A model generated the notes under the pieces. It ran no database searches. It saw only the letters and a program-made list of their open reading frames with translations, and had not been told where the DNA came from. 40,496 nucleotides of DNA from an uncultured Deferribacteres bacterium (GTDB lineage: Bacteria; Zhuqueibacterota; JdFR-76; DREG01): positions 1-40,496 of the forward strand of contig CAJVYQ010000049.1 in assembly GCA_913009825.1 (NCBI GenBank). Reading direction: 5' to 3'. Positions 32,288 through 40,496 of this stretch are shown one piece after another. The position numbers were made by a program, and so were the translations under genes. How positions within the stretch are numbered: position 1 is the stretch's first letter; every line of letters begins with the position of its first letter.

Positions 32288-34456
32288 TCAACGCAGCAAC
32301 AGAAGTTTCAACCGCTTTACCTGATCCTTTACACGAAACAGCACAAAATAGGTGCCGGAAGGCAGAGTCACTCCATCTTGATTCCGGCCGTCCCATTCAA
32401 GTTCAATCAGACCGTTCGGAGGCACGACAACCCGGATGGTTTTCACTACCTGGCCCATCAAATTAAAAATTCTGACTTCACCTTCCTGCCGGCGTAAATT
32501 GTGGGGCACCTGGATTTTTAAATGGGTAACCGGATTGAACGGATTGGGATAGGCCTGCATCAGGAACAGATCATCCGGTATTTGTCCGTTGCCGGTTAGT
32601 CCGGTCGGATTGTCTGAATATCGATCTTCCGGATTTTGTGCTTCCTGTAATTTCCGGTAATAATCTTCAGCATCCGGGTTAGGAATTAAAAATGCTGTGT
32701 ACGGAGTGAGAACACGGGAGCGGACACTCAGATCGATAATTTCATTCACCATCCAGGTGCTCTGCGATTTAAGAGTTAGTTCCTGCAGATGGTGACCGTA
32801 CCAGGTCGTGGCGATTTTTTCCGATCCCTGAATCACATCTAAATTTTGGATGGTAAAAGTCTTCATGGCCAGGGTATCCGCCGTTCTGCCGATTACAGTC
32901 ACTTCCGCCGGAAAATCGCCCTCATATTTACCGGTTTGAATGACCGGGAAATCAAGCGGATAATAGCCATGAAACAGCGAAAAAAGCTGCTTGCTGTAAG
33001 CGTAGCCGTTCTGAAAACGCACCTGAATCTCGACCTCTTCATAGTGGCTTACCTTTTCAAAGAAAAGGGCATCAAAAATATTCTTTAAAGAATGGAACCG
33101 AAGAAAAAACAGATTGCCGCCGGTAGCTCGCGTCAACGCCGACAGGAACGAAAAGGTTTCCACCATATATCCGTAATCGCCGGTATAGCGTAATCTGGTA
33201 ATATTATCCAAATCCAAAATGTGAAATTTTGTATCTACCGGAAAATGAGAGATAATTTCTGCCGCGTACTCCTGTCCGCCGGCCTTCGTAGTCGGCAGGT
33301 CGATTCGGTTTGTGATCCAAACGACCTCTCCGGCAGTAGCCTGCTGCTGCAAAAAAGAGGTTCCGGCCGCAAACAGTTCCTGTGAGCTGTTGAAATGAAG
33401 AAAATCCCTGCCGGTGCAGCGCACAAAAATAGAATCCATATTGGCCGGTGTCGCTGCAAGCCAGCGTTCGCTGGCAGCAATAATGTCGGCATAAGCTACA
33501 ATCAGATTCACCGAATCCCGGTAAGAAAGCGAGCGCAGCATCGATTCTTTCAGTGAAGAAAACAGCAGTTCCCCGGTCAGGCCGGACGTATTGGTGACAC
33601 TGTAATCGAGTAGAATCAGGAGATTCCTTACGGTGCGAACAATTGGCAAATCGGGTGGCAGAACCATCAACTGATAGTAAGAATCGGAACTGTCGGCGTA
33701 GGCGACCATATCAAACTGTGCAGACACAGGCGAATCGATCACCAGTTCGACGAATTGATTGGTATAAATCCGGAACGCTGTCCGGTAGAGAGAATCTGCC
33801 GGCAGATGTGCAAAAGTCGCTCCATATCTGCCGATGATTTGCGGCGCTTCCATGAAACGTTTGTAATGGACATCGATATGCAGGCTATCCGCGCCGCGGG
33901 GATTGGCAGTAACTTGCGGAATGGGCAGCCAGGTACGCAATTTCCCGGAAGTGGGTCTGGCCGGCACTAAATATTGCAGATGAAATTTCTGTTTCTCTCC
34001 TCTGACAATGGGAAATATTCTCATTTCATATTGCACATTGCCATTCCCGTCGCTCATTCCCCGGGTTAAAATAGCCGGTTCCCGAAACGGGCTGCTCACT
34101 TCGCTGAACAGCAGTTCCGCCGTCCATTTGTCCAGAATCCTCGCCTGAATCAGCGAATCCCCGTACCAAAACTGCAAATCGCCGACAATGGCTTCTTCCG
34201 GTAACTGAAACCGCCATTGAAATTCCAACTCATTGTAATTTTTGAAAAACCAACTATTAAAATTGTAACTAACCGACATGGTGAGATTATGTTCAACAAA
34301 TGCGCCGCGCAAATAGATGTCGTCTTTCACGCCGGTTATATTCACATTGTTATCGCGGATTTGCGGGTAACCGGCTTCATAAATACTAAAATCCGTTGCC
34401 CCGGTCAACTGGATGACACCCAGCAGAAGAATCAACAGAATCCATATTTTTTTCAT
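32288..34456 (-). CDS. Secreted VIT-domain protein with T9SS sorting tail, paralogue 1
   Basis: From ATG 34456 it encodes 722 residues; GAGGG supports this start over the upstream ATG at 34477. A signal peptide (KKIWILLILLLGVIQLTGA) is followed by a VIT-like domain (about 80-200: LEFQWRFQLPEEAIVGDLQF, then RILDKWTAELLFSEV). A von Willebrand A-like segment follows, with NLLILLDYSVT, where the DxSxT partly keeps a metal site. The protein ends in a type A T9SS sorting domain (YPNPFNPVTHLKIQVP ... LPSGTYFVLFRVK ... KRLKLLLLR). It should be exported through the outer membrane and anchored or released. VIT-vWA proteins are usually adhesion or matrix-like, and the exact role is unknown. It lies 66 bases after its paralogue. 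Confidence 0.82.
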   Translation of the reverse strand: MKKIWILLILLLGVIQLTGATDFSIYEAGYPQIRDNNVNITGVKDDIYLRGAFVEHNLTMSVSYNFNSWFFKNYNELEFQWRFQLPEEAIVGDLQFWYGDSLIQARILDKWTAELLFSEVSSPFREPAILTRGMSDGNGNVQYEMRIFPIVRGEKQKFHLQYLVPARPTSGKLRTWLPIPQVTANPRGADSLHIDVHYKRFMEAPQIIGRYGATFAHLPADSLYRTAFRIYTNQFVELVIDSPVSAQFDMVAYADSSDSYYQLMVLPPDLPIVRTVRNLLILLDYSVTNTSGLTGELLFSSLKESMLRSLSYRDSVNLIVAYADIIAASERWLAATPANMDSIFVRCTGRDFLHFNSSQELFAAGTSFLQQQATAGEVVWITNRIDLPTTKAGGQEYAAEIISHFPVDTKFHILDLDNITRLRYTGDYGYMVETFSFLSALTRATGGNLFFLRFHSLKNIFDALFFEKVSHYEEVEIQVRFQNGYAYSKQLFSLFHGYYPLDFPVIQTGKYEGDFPAEVTVIGRTADTLAMKTFTIQNLDVIQGSEKIATTWYGHHLQELTLKSQSTWMVNEIIDLSVRSRVLTPYTAFLIPNPDAEDYYRKLQEAQNPEDRYSDNPTGLTGNGQIPDDLFLMQAYPNPFNPVTHLKIQVPHNLRRQEGEVRIFNLMGQVVKTIRVVVPPNGLIELEWDGRNQDGVTLPSGTYFVLFRVKDQVKRLKLLLLR

Positions 34457-34522
34457 GATTTTACCCTCTATTTTCAAATAAAATGTTTTTCATTTTTTTT
34501 TCGAACCGTTAAACTTTGCGCT

Positions 34523-36697
34523 TCATTTTAATAAAGTAACTTTCACCATCTTTCGCAACTGTCCAATGCGAACGGAAATCAGATAGATACCCGAAGGTAC
34601 GATGCTCCGGTCATCCCCATCGCCGTTCCATTGAAAACGCAAAACCGAAGTTCCGGGATTGAGAGGTAACTTCATGCTTTTTATTAATCGTCCCAGCGAG
34701 TTAAATATTTTTATTTCCGCCTTCTTTTGATTACTTTCATTCGCAAATTCTACACGAACCGTGGTACTTGGATTAAAAGGATTCGGATAAACAGTAAGCG
34801 CAAATTCTCCGGGAAGCGTCCGGGGGATTTCTTCATCCTGTTGTTCCGTATCATTTTTAACCAACCGCTGGAATCCCATCGAACCGGAAGCACCGGGAAT
34901 TATAAAACCGTTATACGGACTGAGAAAATGGTACTTTACCGCCGTTCTGCCAATTTCTTCGATCAGATTGTAACTTTGCGGCTGCTTCAACTGATTTTCC
35001 ACGTGATAAGCATACCACATCATGGCAAGAATATCACGACCGGGAGTTTCCACGGGAGTGGAATTGGTAACCTGGCTGTGATAGAATTTTCCGTCAACTT
35101 TGCCAAAATAATCCAGAGCGAACGGCATATCGCCTTCATAGCGGCCCAATTCCATAAATGGCCAGGATATGGGAAAGTGAGTCCGGCCGTCGTTTAAGAG
35201 GAAGACGCTTTCGTGGTAACCTCCGGCCGGAAGTGCATCCACTTCCACGGCTTCAACCGATGGGAAAAACACATTAACCAACCCATCCCGCAGATTCCAG
35301 GTCGCTTTACTTTGTGCTTGCAAAACCGCTCCCTTACTCAGCCGGGCTAAATTCTGATATAGATACTGATTCCCGTAATATGTTTTGCCATTTATATAAA
35401 CCCGATTGTAATAATCTGTCCTGCTACAATCGAATACTTTTATCACAACCGGTTTTTTAATCCGGCGCAGGCTGAGATCGATGATTTCATTGGCTACGGA
35501 AATAGGTTGGGAATGTTTGGTAGCGGAACTGATGATCCAGATTTCTCCTGCTCTGTTTTCCCGGTTAAAAAAATCTTTGGCCGCGCGCAAAAGTTGTGGC
35601 AAAGTGCTGAGATGAGGTTGAGGAGCCTGTTTCACCTCCTTAAACAGAATATCCACATTTTCATTGGTGGCGGGAATAAAATGGTTGCGTAGTGTCATCG
35701 GAATAAAATCGGTTAGAAGCACATTAATGGAGTCCAAATCACTGAGGCCGGAAACTGCCATCACTTTAAACTCATTGATTAGAAATGATCGCATAAATTG
35801 AGAAGGGATCGCATCCGCAAGATCGTACAGAATCAAAACATTTTTAGGCTTTCTTTGACCGGGGTTGGTGGTTAATGGCGGCGGCAGCATCAAATGATAA
35901 AACTTACCGTCCTCATTCCGGAACACCCGCAATTCCGACAGATCGAAAAACGGCCGCCACCAGGCAATACCCGGCCCGCTATATCTAATAAATCTCCCAG
36001 TTACAGTAGCTTTCCACACCCCGTCTTCCTGCTGTATAAATGGAGTATTTTGTGAAATCCCATAGATAAAAGTAGGAGTACTCTCCGGACGGTCAATGTC
36101 TGAAAAAGTAAAAGATACGGGCAAATAATGAATATCACCAGCGAGAAACTCCCGTAGATTCAATGCTGTTCTCAATCTCCACAGGGAAGGCTTGTTTTTA
36201 ACCAGGTAGACAATTTTAAAAATAAAATCATGATTTTTGTCGATGGGAGAGAGACGGAATTCATAGTCAGTTTGTTCACTGCCCCAATAAGTTCGTTTAA
36301 CGCGCCGACGCATCATGAGACGGGTATCCGACTTTCCTGTTGCATTGTAAATATCTTCAGCGGTTAGAACGTCAACCGGTTTAGCTTCTATCCATTCATT
36401 GTTTTGATACACAGCCGCCGATGTGACCACGGCGCCGGCAACCAGAGAAAACCTTGCCACAAATTGGAATGGTTGTGAACTGGGACAGCTCCAGCGGGTG
36501 CAAATCATTCTGTATCTGCCCTGGATTTCAACCTTTGTGAAGCCGCCATAATTGTCAATTTTGACGGATACCGCTTTGCTGGAAAAATAGCTCCAGTGTT
36601 CATTAGTATTATTCAATCCGATTGCGTAAAAATTCGCAGAGTAGGCAGATAAAACCGAAGTAAATAAAAACAGAAACATGAAGATCGTCTTTTTCAT
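34523..36697 (-). CDS. Secreted VIT-domain protein with T9SS sorting tail, paralogue 2
   Basis: From ATG 36697 (AGAGGTGA upstream) it has 724 residues. The signal peptide is KKTIFMFLFLFTSVLSAYSA. The VIT-like part spans about 50-190 (VEIQGRYRMICTRWSC ... DVLTAEDIYNATGKSDTRLM). The vWA-like segment reads NVLILYDLADAIPS, in which the DxSxS metal motif is lost, so it probably does not bind ligand through a metal. The tail has YPNPFNPSTTVRVEF, SLGRLIKSMKLPLNPG and PSGIYLISVRIGQLRKMVKV. Length and layout match paralogue 1 closely, but sequence identity is low. The two are very likely co-transcribed and may form a pair at the surface. Confidence 0.82.
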   Translation of the reverse strand: MKKTIFMFLFLFTSVLSAYSANFYAIGLNNTNEHWSYFSSKAVSVKIDNYGGFTKVEIQGRYRMICTRWSCPSSQPFQFVARFSLVAGAVVTSAAVYQNNEWIEAKPVDVLTAEDIYNATGKSDTRLMMRRRVKRTYWGSEQTDYEFRLSPIDKNHDFIFKIVYLVKNKPSLWRLRTALNLREFLAGDIHYLPVSFTFSDIDRPESTPTFIYGISQNTPFIQQEDGVWKATVTGRFIRYSGPGIAWWRPFFDLSELRVFRNEDGKFYHLMLPPPLTTNPGQRKPKNVLILYDLADAIPSQFMRSFLINEFKVMAVSGLSDLDSINVLLTDFIPMTLRNHFIPATNENVDILFKEVKQAPQPHLSTLPQLLRAAKDFFNRENRAGEIWIISSATKHSQPISVANEIIDLSLRRIKKPVVIKVFDCSRTDYYNRVYINGKTYYGNQYLYQNLARLSKGAVLQAQSKATWNLRDGLVNVFFPSVEAVEVDALPAGGYHESVFLLNDGRTHFPISWPFMELGRYEGDMPFALDYFGKVDGKFYHSQVTNSTPVETPGRDILAMMWYAYHVENQLKQPQSYNLIEEIGRTAVKYHFLSPYNGFIIPGASGSMGFQRLVKNDTEQQDEEIPRTLPGEFALTVYPNPFNPSTTVRVEFANESNQKKAEIKIFNSLGRLIKSMKLPLNPGTSVLRFQWNGDGDDRSIVPSGIYLISVRIGQLRKMVKVTLLK

Positions 36698-36832
36698 AAA
36701 ATCACCTCTCTGGTTTTCATTTTTCAATTAAATCAATTTAAATGGTGTTTAGCTTAAAAATAAAATTACACTATTGATGTTAAAAATAAGTGATTTCCGG
36801 CAAATAAATCCGATATGAAATAAATATATTAG

Positions 36833-36951
36833 ACCTGAATTGAGCGATTGTAGGGCGATTCGCTGAATCGCCAGCCGTATTTGTATTAAAAATGAAAATC
36901 CGTTCAGTAACAAAAACAAGGTCAAAAACAAGAGAATCGCTCAATTCAGGT
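36833..36951. mobile_element. MITE-like element, family B copy 2
   Basis: Perfect 17-base inverted repeats acctgaattgagcgatt (36833-36849) and aatcgctcaattcaggt (36935-36951) match the ends at 10422-10575. The 85-base interior carries a ggcgattcgctgaatcgcc palindrome and is unrelated to the interior of copy 1. Non-coding. Confidence 0.8.
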
Positions 36952-37174
36952 TAAAATTTAAGTGATCTGTTTTTCTTTCACAAGGCAAATCTGGATTATG
37001 ACAAAAATTTCAATTTTATCCCGATTAATTCATAGTATTTCAAGTTTCTCAGTTAGTTAACCGGTATAAAAATAATGGAAACCAGCATAAAAAAAGCAGC
37101 ATACAAACTCACAACTTAATAAATTATAATATGTTAATACATAATTCCAAAACAGAGGTTATATACTGTATATT

Positions 37175-37373
37175 CAGACCTCGTTAAATCAGGTATTTTA
37201 TTGTTCATTAAGTTCTTGTTTACTAATAAATTGTGAGAAAATCCATGAATAATTGAACACCGCATGTTTGATTTTAAACTAAAAAACAAGTACTTACGCA
37301 ATATATAGTGCAAATTCATGATGATTTTTGTCCGGTTATTCAACCTAATATTTATAAAATTTAACGAGGTCTG
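37175..37373. mobile_element. MITE-like element, family E
   Basis: Perfect 15-base inverted repeats cagacctcgttaaat (37175-37189) and atttaacgaggtctg (37359-37373) bound about 200 AT-rich bases with no gene. The right end lies directly at the beginning of the truncated ORF at 37365, so the element or its ends appear to have cut that gene. The stretch 36952-37174 to its left is AT-rich, and I see nothing in it. Confidence 0.65.
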
Positions 37374-37994
37374 ATATTAGCGAAGCATGTTGTTAAAGAT
37401 TTTAGAATTCATAGGTTTACTAAGGATTTTAAATATATTCATTCTTTTTTTAAATTGCCAATTACTAACGAGAGAGAAAAACAGTTTGAATATTTATTTT
37501 CTGATATTCATGTAGGAAATATTACCTCTGATTCAAGAGGTATGCTTTATTTTATCCCAGGATTCTATAACGGTAAAATTTATGTATTCGAGGATGATAA
37601 ATTAATAAACATCCTTCAATCTAATAAGAAATTTGATAAACCTTATGAATATATATTTATGAAAAAACGACCAAAAGGTCCTCGTCCTTCTAAATATCCA
37701 ATTATGAGAACAAATAGGAATGGGACATATTATTTGAGAATAAATTACTTATCTGGAGGAATTAATATTTTAAAAGATGGAATAATAGCTCATTTATTAA
37801 TTTCATTTTCTAAAGGAAAATATGAAATTGGTTGTGAATTATTTTCTTTAGATGGCTCACAATATAAATATCAAAAACTTAGGGAATATGAACTACCTCA
37901 TTCCATGTGGTTTTCAAATTCCGGCAAATGGTATTTAATCGATAAAGAAAATATACCAATAGTTAAGGAATTCTCATTGAAATTAAAAAAATAA
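37365..37994 (+). pseudogene. 5'-truncated AT-rich ORF, possible 6-bladed beta-propeller fragment
   Basis: The frame is open from just after a stop inside the family E right end (37362-37364) to 37994. It lacks an ATG and a ribosome binding site; the only start candidates are late, such as the TTG at 37455. It reads LAKHVVKDFRIHRFTKDFKY, then LPITNEREKQFEYLF and GNITSDSRGMLYFIPGF, continuing to ELPHSMWFSNSGKWYLI and EFSLKLKK. Repeated short beta-rich units with YxxxxxGxYY suggest the last blades of a TolB-like or 6-bladed propeller as in Bacteroidetes lipoproteins; this is a guess from pattern. The base composition is far richer in A+T than the neighbouring genes, pointing to transfer from elsewhere. 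Probably a dead fragment. Confidence 0.6.
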
Positions 37995-38005
37995 TGAACT
38001 ATTAT
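37977..38005 (+). promoter_or_regulatory. Candidate promoter for the GWxTD fusion gene
   Basis: TTGAAA (37977-37982) and TATTAT (38000-38005) are 17 bases apart and 38 bases before ATG 38043. Both fit the sigma-70 consensus, but the region is AT-rich, which raises the chance of a false match. Confidence 0.45.
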
Positions 38006-38042
38006 TAATTCAAATTATTAGCTGCTTAAAAGGTTTAGGGCG

Positions 38043-40496
38043 ATGTTAAACTTTTTGACTTTTAAAGGATTCCTATTAGTAACACTTTTTCTCACTTTCT
38101 CCCCGGTTTATTTAAAATCAGAATCCTGTTATCAAACTAAAACTAAAAGCATTATCTCCGGCAGAGTTACCGATGCTGCAACCGGTGAACCGATTGTAAA
38201 TGTGAACCTGTTTCTGGCAAATACAACATTTGGCTCAAGCACAGGAAAAGACGGCCGGTATCTCATTAGAAATGTCCCGCCGGGAACTTACGATCTGATT
38301 GTCAGTCATATCAGCTATGAATTTCACACGGTTCGGGTAAAATTGTTAGCCCCAGATTCGATCAGTTTTAATTTTTCACTGAGACAACGAGCTCTCGCTG
38401 GGGAAAAGGTAAGCGTTACTGCCACTGTACCAAAGAATTGGAAAAAGGACCTGAAGAAATTTATTAAACTGTTTATCGGCAAATCCGTGAATTCGAAAAA
38501 CTGTAAAATACTGAATCCCGAAGTGATAAATTTTAAAACCACAGAAAACAGAATTTTTACTGCATTTACGGACAGTACAATTCTCGTTGAAAATCTGTCG
38601 CTGGGATATATGGTTTCTATCCTATTGAAATCGTTTGAATATAGCGGAAAAACGAAGGATTTGAAATTTGTTATCTATCCGAAATTTGAGACTATACCGG
38701 CTCAGAGTGAAATAGAACTTGATAAATGGCTGAAAAACAGAAATGACACTTATACCGGTTCACTCCGTCATTTCATTAAATCGTTAGCAAAAAACAGGGT
38801 AAAGGAGGAAGGCTTTTCATTATCATACGCAAGCAGACCCGGGAAATTGGGTCTGATTCCGATTGATCTGACAACAGAAAAATTTCTTGAACCGTATGAT
38901 TTCGGGGTAAATCGTTTCTGTTTCGATGAGATTATCAATGTGTATCACAAGGATAAAGGGAACTCCTGGATCAAAGTTGAAAACCCGTCCACACTGGTTG
39001 ATTTTTCCGGCAATTTCATTCCGAATGATGGTATTAAAACTTGGGGCGCCTGGGCGCAGGACCGGATCGCCGACCTGCTGCCGCTGGATTATCAGCCGGA
39101 GAGCGCCAACCCGGTTTCTTCCGTTCCTTTCTATGCCGCCGGCACTCCTGCCGTCGATTCACTGGAGAAAGCCGTACGCAGCAAAAGGTATGATGTGATT
39201 TCCGGGAATTTGATTGTTGCCGCTCTGGACGAATTGGTTTTCAAAAACAGCGGTCATGGAGAGGTGATCAAACAACTGCATAAAGATATCCTCGATATTA
39301 TGAACGATGCCGATTTGCAGGCGTGGAAATCTCTGCAAACCAACCGCAGCAGAGCGGAATTTCTGCGCCGCTTCTGGCTGCTGCGGGACCTGTCGTTCGG
39401 TACAAAAAAGAATGAGCGGCTTGAGGAACATTACAAACGGTTGCAATATGCAAGAACCGTTTATTCCGCTTTAACGCCGACCGGTTATGATGATCGTGGC
39501 AGGATCTATGTTAAATATGGTAAACCTGAAACCAAACAGACAGATGTTATGCCGTTATATAAAAGTATCGATAATCAAAAAGCGGAAATAAAAATGGCGC
39601 CGGGAAAATCCCTGGAAACATGGGTCTATCAAATATCCGGCAAAAACATTGTCTTTAATTTTGTCGATAAAGGGTGGGGATATTCGATTGTTTATACCGT
39701 TGACGATATTGTACCTGCTATTGTAAAAGAAGGATCGGAGATCATACTGGGTGAAATATTACGTTCCCGTGCGGATTTGGACGTGCGATTCGCCGCTGCC
39801 TATTCAAAATATCTGTCCGGCAAACTAAGTGAAACCGGCGGGAATGAAGAGATATTCAGGGAATTACGACGGGAACTCAGAGGAATACTTCGGGAACAGA
39901 TAATAGAGCAAAAGCAGATACCAATTGCAATAGGCCGCCAATTTGAAAATATTTCCGAACTGAATTTTGCCTTCAAGCCGGCGTTGTTTGAGGATAGCCA
40001 CAACGAACCTATTTTGGAAACGGCGTACGGATTCAGAGAAAATGACATAAAATTTGGCAAATCGGTTGACGGGACGGAGCAGGCAATCAATATTCGGACT
40101 GTCGCCAGAGATCGAGATCTTCGAGACCTTTCGCTGACGGAACATTCCGTTTCGGTCAAACCGGCCGGGTTTGATGAAAGCGGCGAATTGATTTCCCTGA
40201 AACAAATTCCAATCCGAACAAATTATTTTTACCTGATTGCCACTGTCGATAATCCTGCCGGCAAGCAGAAGGGGTTCAAAGATTATACGATTAAATTTCC
40301 GGTATACAAAGAGAGTCGACTGCATCTCAGCAGCGTAATTTTTGCCAAAGATATTTCCCCGGTTGAGCAGCAGAGAAAATCATCCGTAGTCAGTCCGTTT
40401 GTGCGACATAATTTGGTGATTCGGATGGATCCCTTCACGGAACTGCGGGCTTCGCAGCCGGTTTATTTATATTTTGAAATCTACGACCTGCAAAAA
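38043..40496 (+). CDS. Carboxypeptidase-regulatory-like / GWxTD-domain fusion protein (3' end off contig)
   Basis: One frame of 818 codons is open from ATG 38043 to the contig edge. A signal peptide (LTFKGFLLVTLFLTFSPVYL) precedes a CarboxypepD_reg-like domain at about 38-110 (ISGRVTDAATGEPIVNVNLF, DGRYLIRNVPPGTYDLIVSH). Residues 140-270 match the Bacteroidetes regulatory-domain family (KNCKILNPEVINF, YTGSLRHFIKSLAKNRVKEE). From about 380 on comes a GWxTD protein: RRFWLLRDLSFGTKKNERLE, then LTPTGYDDRGRIYVKYGKPE (about 476-495), and a C-terminal part ending PVYLYFEIYDLQK. GWxTD proteins are exported and of unknown function. The tryptophan of the name motif is replaced (TPTGYDD). A weak AGGG ribosome binding site and the 37977 promoter candidate lie upstream. 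It is the only sizeable rightward gene. Confidence 0.8.
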   Translation, partial: MLNFLTFKGFLLVTLFLTFSPVYLKSESCYQTKTKSIISGRVTDAATGEPIVNVNLFLANTTFGSSTGKDGRYLIRNVPPGTYDLIVSHISYEFHTVRVKLLAPDSISFNFSLRQRALAGEKVSVTATVPKNWKKDLKKFIKLFIGKSVNSKNCKILNPEVINFKTTENRIFTAFTDSTILVENLSLGYMVSILLKSFEYSGKTKDLKFVIYPKFETIPAQSEIELDKWLKNRNDTYTGSLRHFIKSLAKNRVKEEGFSLSYASRPGKLGLIPIDLTTEKFLEPYDFGVNRFCFDEIINVYHKDKGNSWIKVENPSTLVDFSGNFIPNDGIKTWGAWAQDRIADLLPLDYQPESANPVSSVPFYAAGTPAVDSLEKAVRSKRYDVISGNLIVAALDELVFKNSGHGEVIKQLHKDILDIMNDADLQAWKSLQTNRSRAEFLRRFWLLRDLSFGTKKNERLEEHYKRLQYARTVYSALTPTGYDDRGRIYVKYGKPETKQTDVMPLYKSIDNQKAEIKMAPGKSLETWVYQISGKNIVFNFVDKGWGYSIVYTVDDIVPAIVKEGSEIILGEILRSRADLDVRFAAAYSKYLSGKLSETGGNEEIFRELRRELRGILREQIIEQKQIPIAIGRQFENISELNFAFKPALFEDSHNEPILETAYGFRENDIKFGKSVDGTEQAINIRTVARDRDLRDLSLTEHSVSVKPAGFDESGELISLKQIPIRTNYFYLIATVDNPAGKQKGFKDYTIKFPVYKESRLHLSSVIFAKDISPVEQQRKSSVVSPFVRHNLVIRMDPFTELRASQPVYLYFEIYDLQK

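Noticed and set aside
36749-36931. 60-codon minus-strand ORF upstream of the VIT genes
   Set aside because: It runs through a MITE-like element and consists of low-complexity hydrophobic residues.
37134-37343. 69-codon minus-strand ORF
   Set aside because: It is inside the AT-rich family E element and has no similarity to known proteins that I can see.

Overview
The window reads as one metagenomic or draft contig from a Gram-negative bacterium of the Fibrobacteres-Chlorobi-Bacteroidetes (FCB) side of the tree. A Calditrichota, KSB1 or Ignavibacteria-like organism fits best. The evidence is two secreted proteins ending in type IX secretion (T9SS) sorting domains with the YPNPFNP signature, a GWxTD-domain protein with a carboxypeptidase-regulatory-like domain, a very large outer-membrane barrel protein, and a short EF-Ts. 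This placement is inferred from gene families, since no rRNA is present. The first 65 bases are Illumina adapter, so the left edge is a raw assembly end and the first gene is truncated there.

Almost everything is transcribed leftward (minus strand) until about 36.7 kb. From left to right: the N-terminal part of a GH13-like protein; a decayed IS4/Tn5-type transposase tail; a secreted NHL beta-propeller with an outer-membrane barrel gene directly behind it; a lipoate-related neighbourhood (lipA, a 2-oxoacid dehydrogenase E2, trxB, lipB); and the core translation block rplM-rpsI-rpsB-tsf-pyrH-frr, with hairpin terminators after rpsB, tsf and frr and a good promoter before rplM.

The accessory heart is 16.9-30.0 kb. 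It holds two complete three-subunit molybdenum hydroxylases of the xanthine dehydrogenase family, a PreT/PreA pair (dihydropyrimidine-dehydrogenase-type flavin/Fe-S proteins), an SsnA-type aminohydrolase, and thrC at its end. This set resembles anaerobic purine or N-heterocycle breakdown clusters, with PreT+PreA in the place where other bacteria carry YgfK. One Mo subunit has a +1 frameshift in a run of five C. Next come cysQ-like and greA genes, then two tandem paralogous VIT-domain proteins with T9SS tails. The plus-strand right end has an AT-rich, 5'-truncated ORF and a large carboxypeptidase-regulatory/GWxTD fusion that runs off the contig.

The spaces between genes are unusually rich in short non-coding inverted-repeat elements. 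At least five have different 15-25 bp terminal inverted repeats, two of these families occur twice, and one element contains other palindromes nested inside it. Several sit within the Mo-hydroxylase cluster and probably split its transcription. I saw no tRNA, rRNA or CRISPR array.
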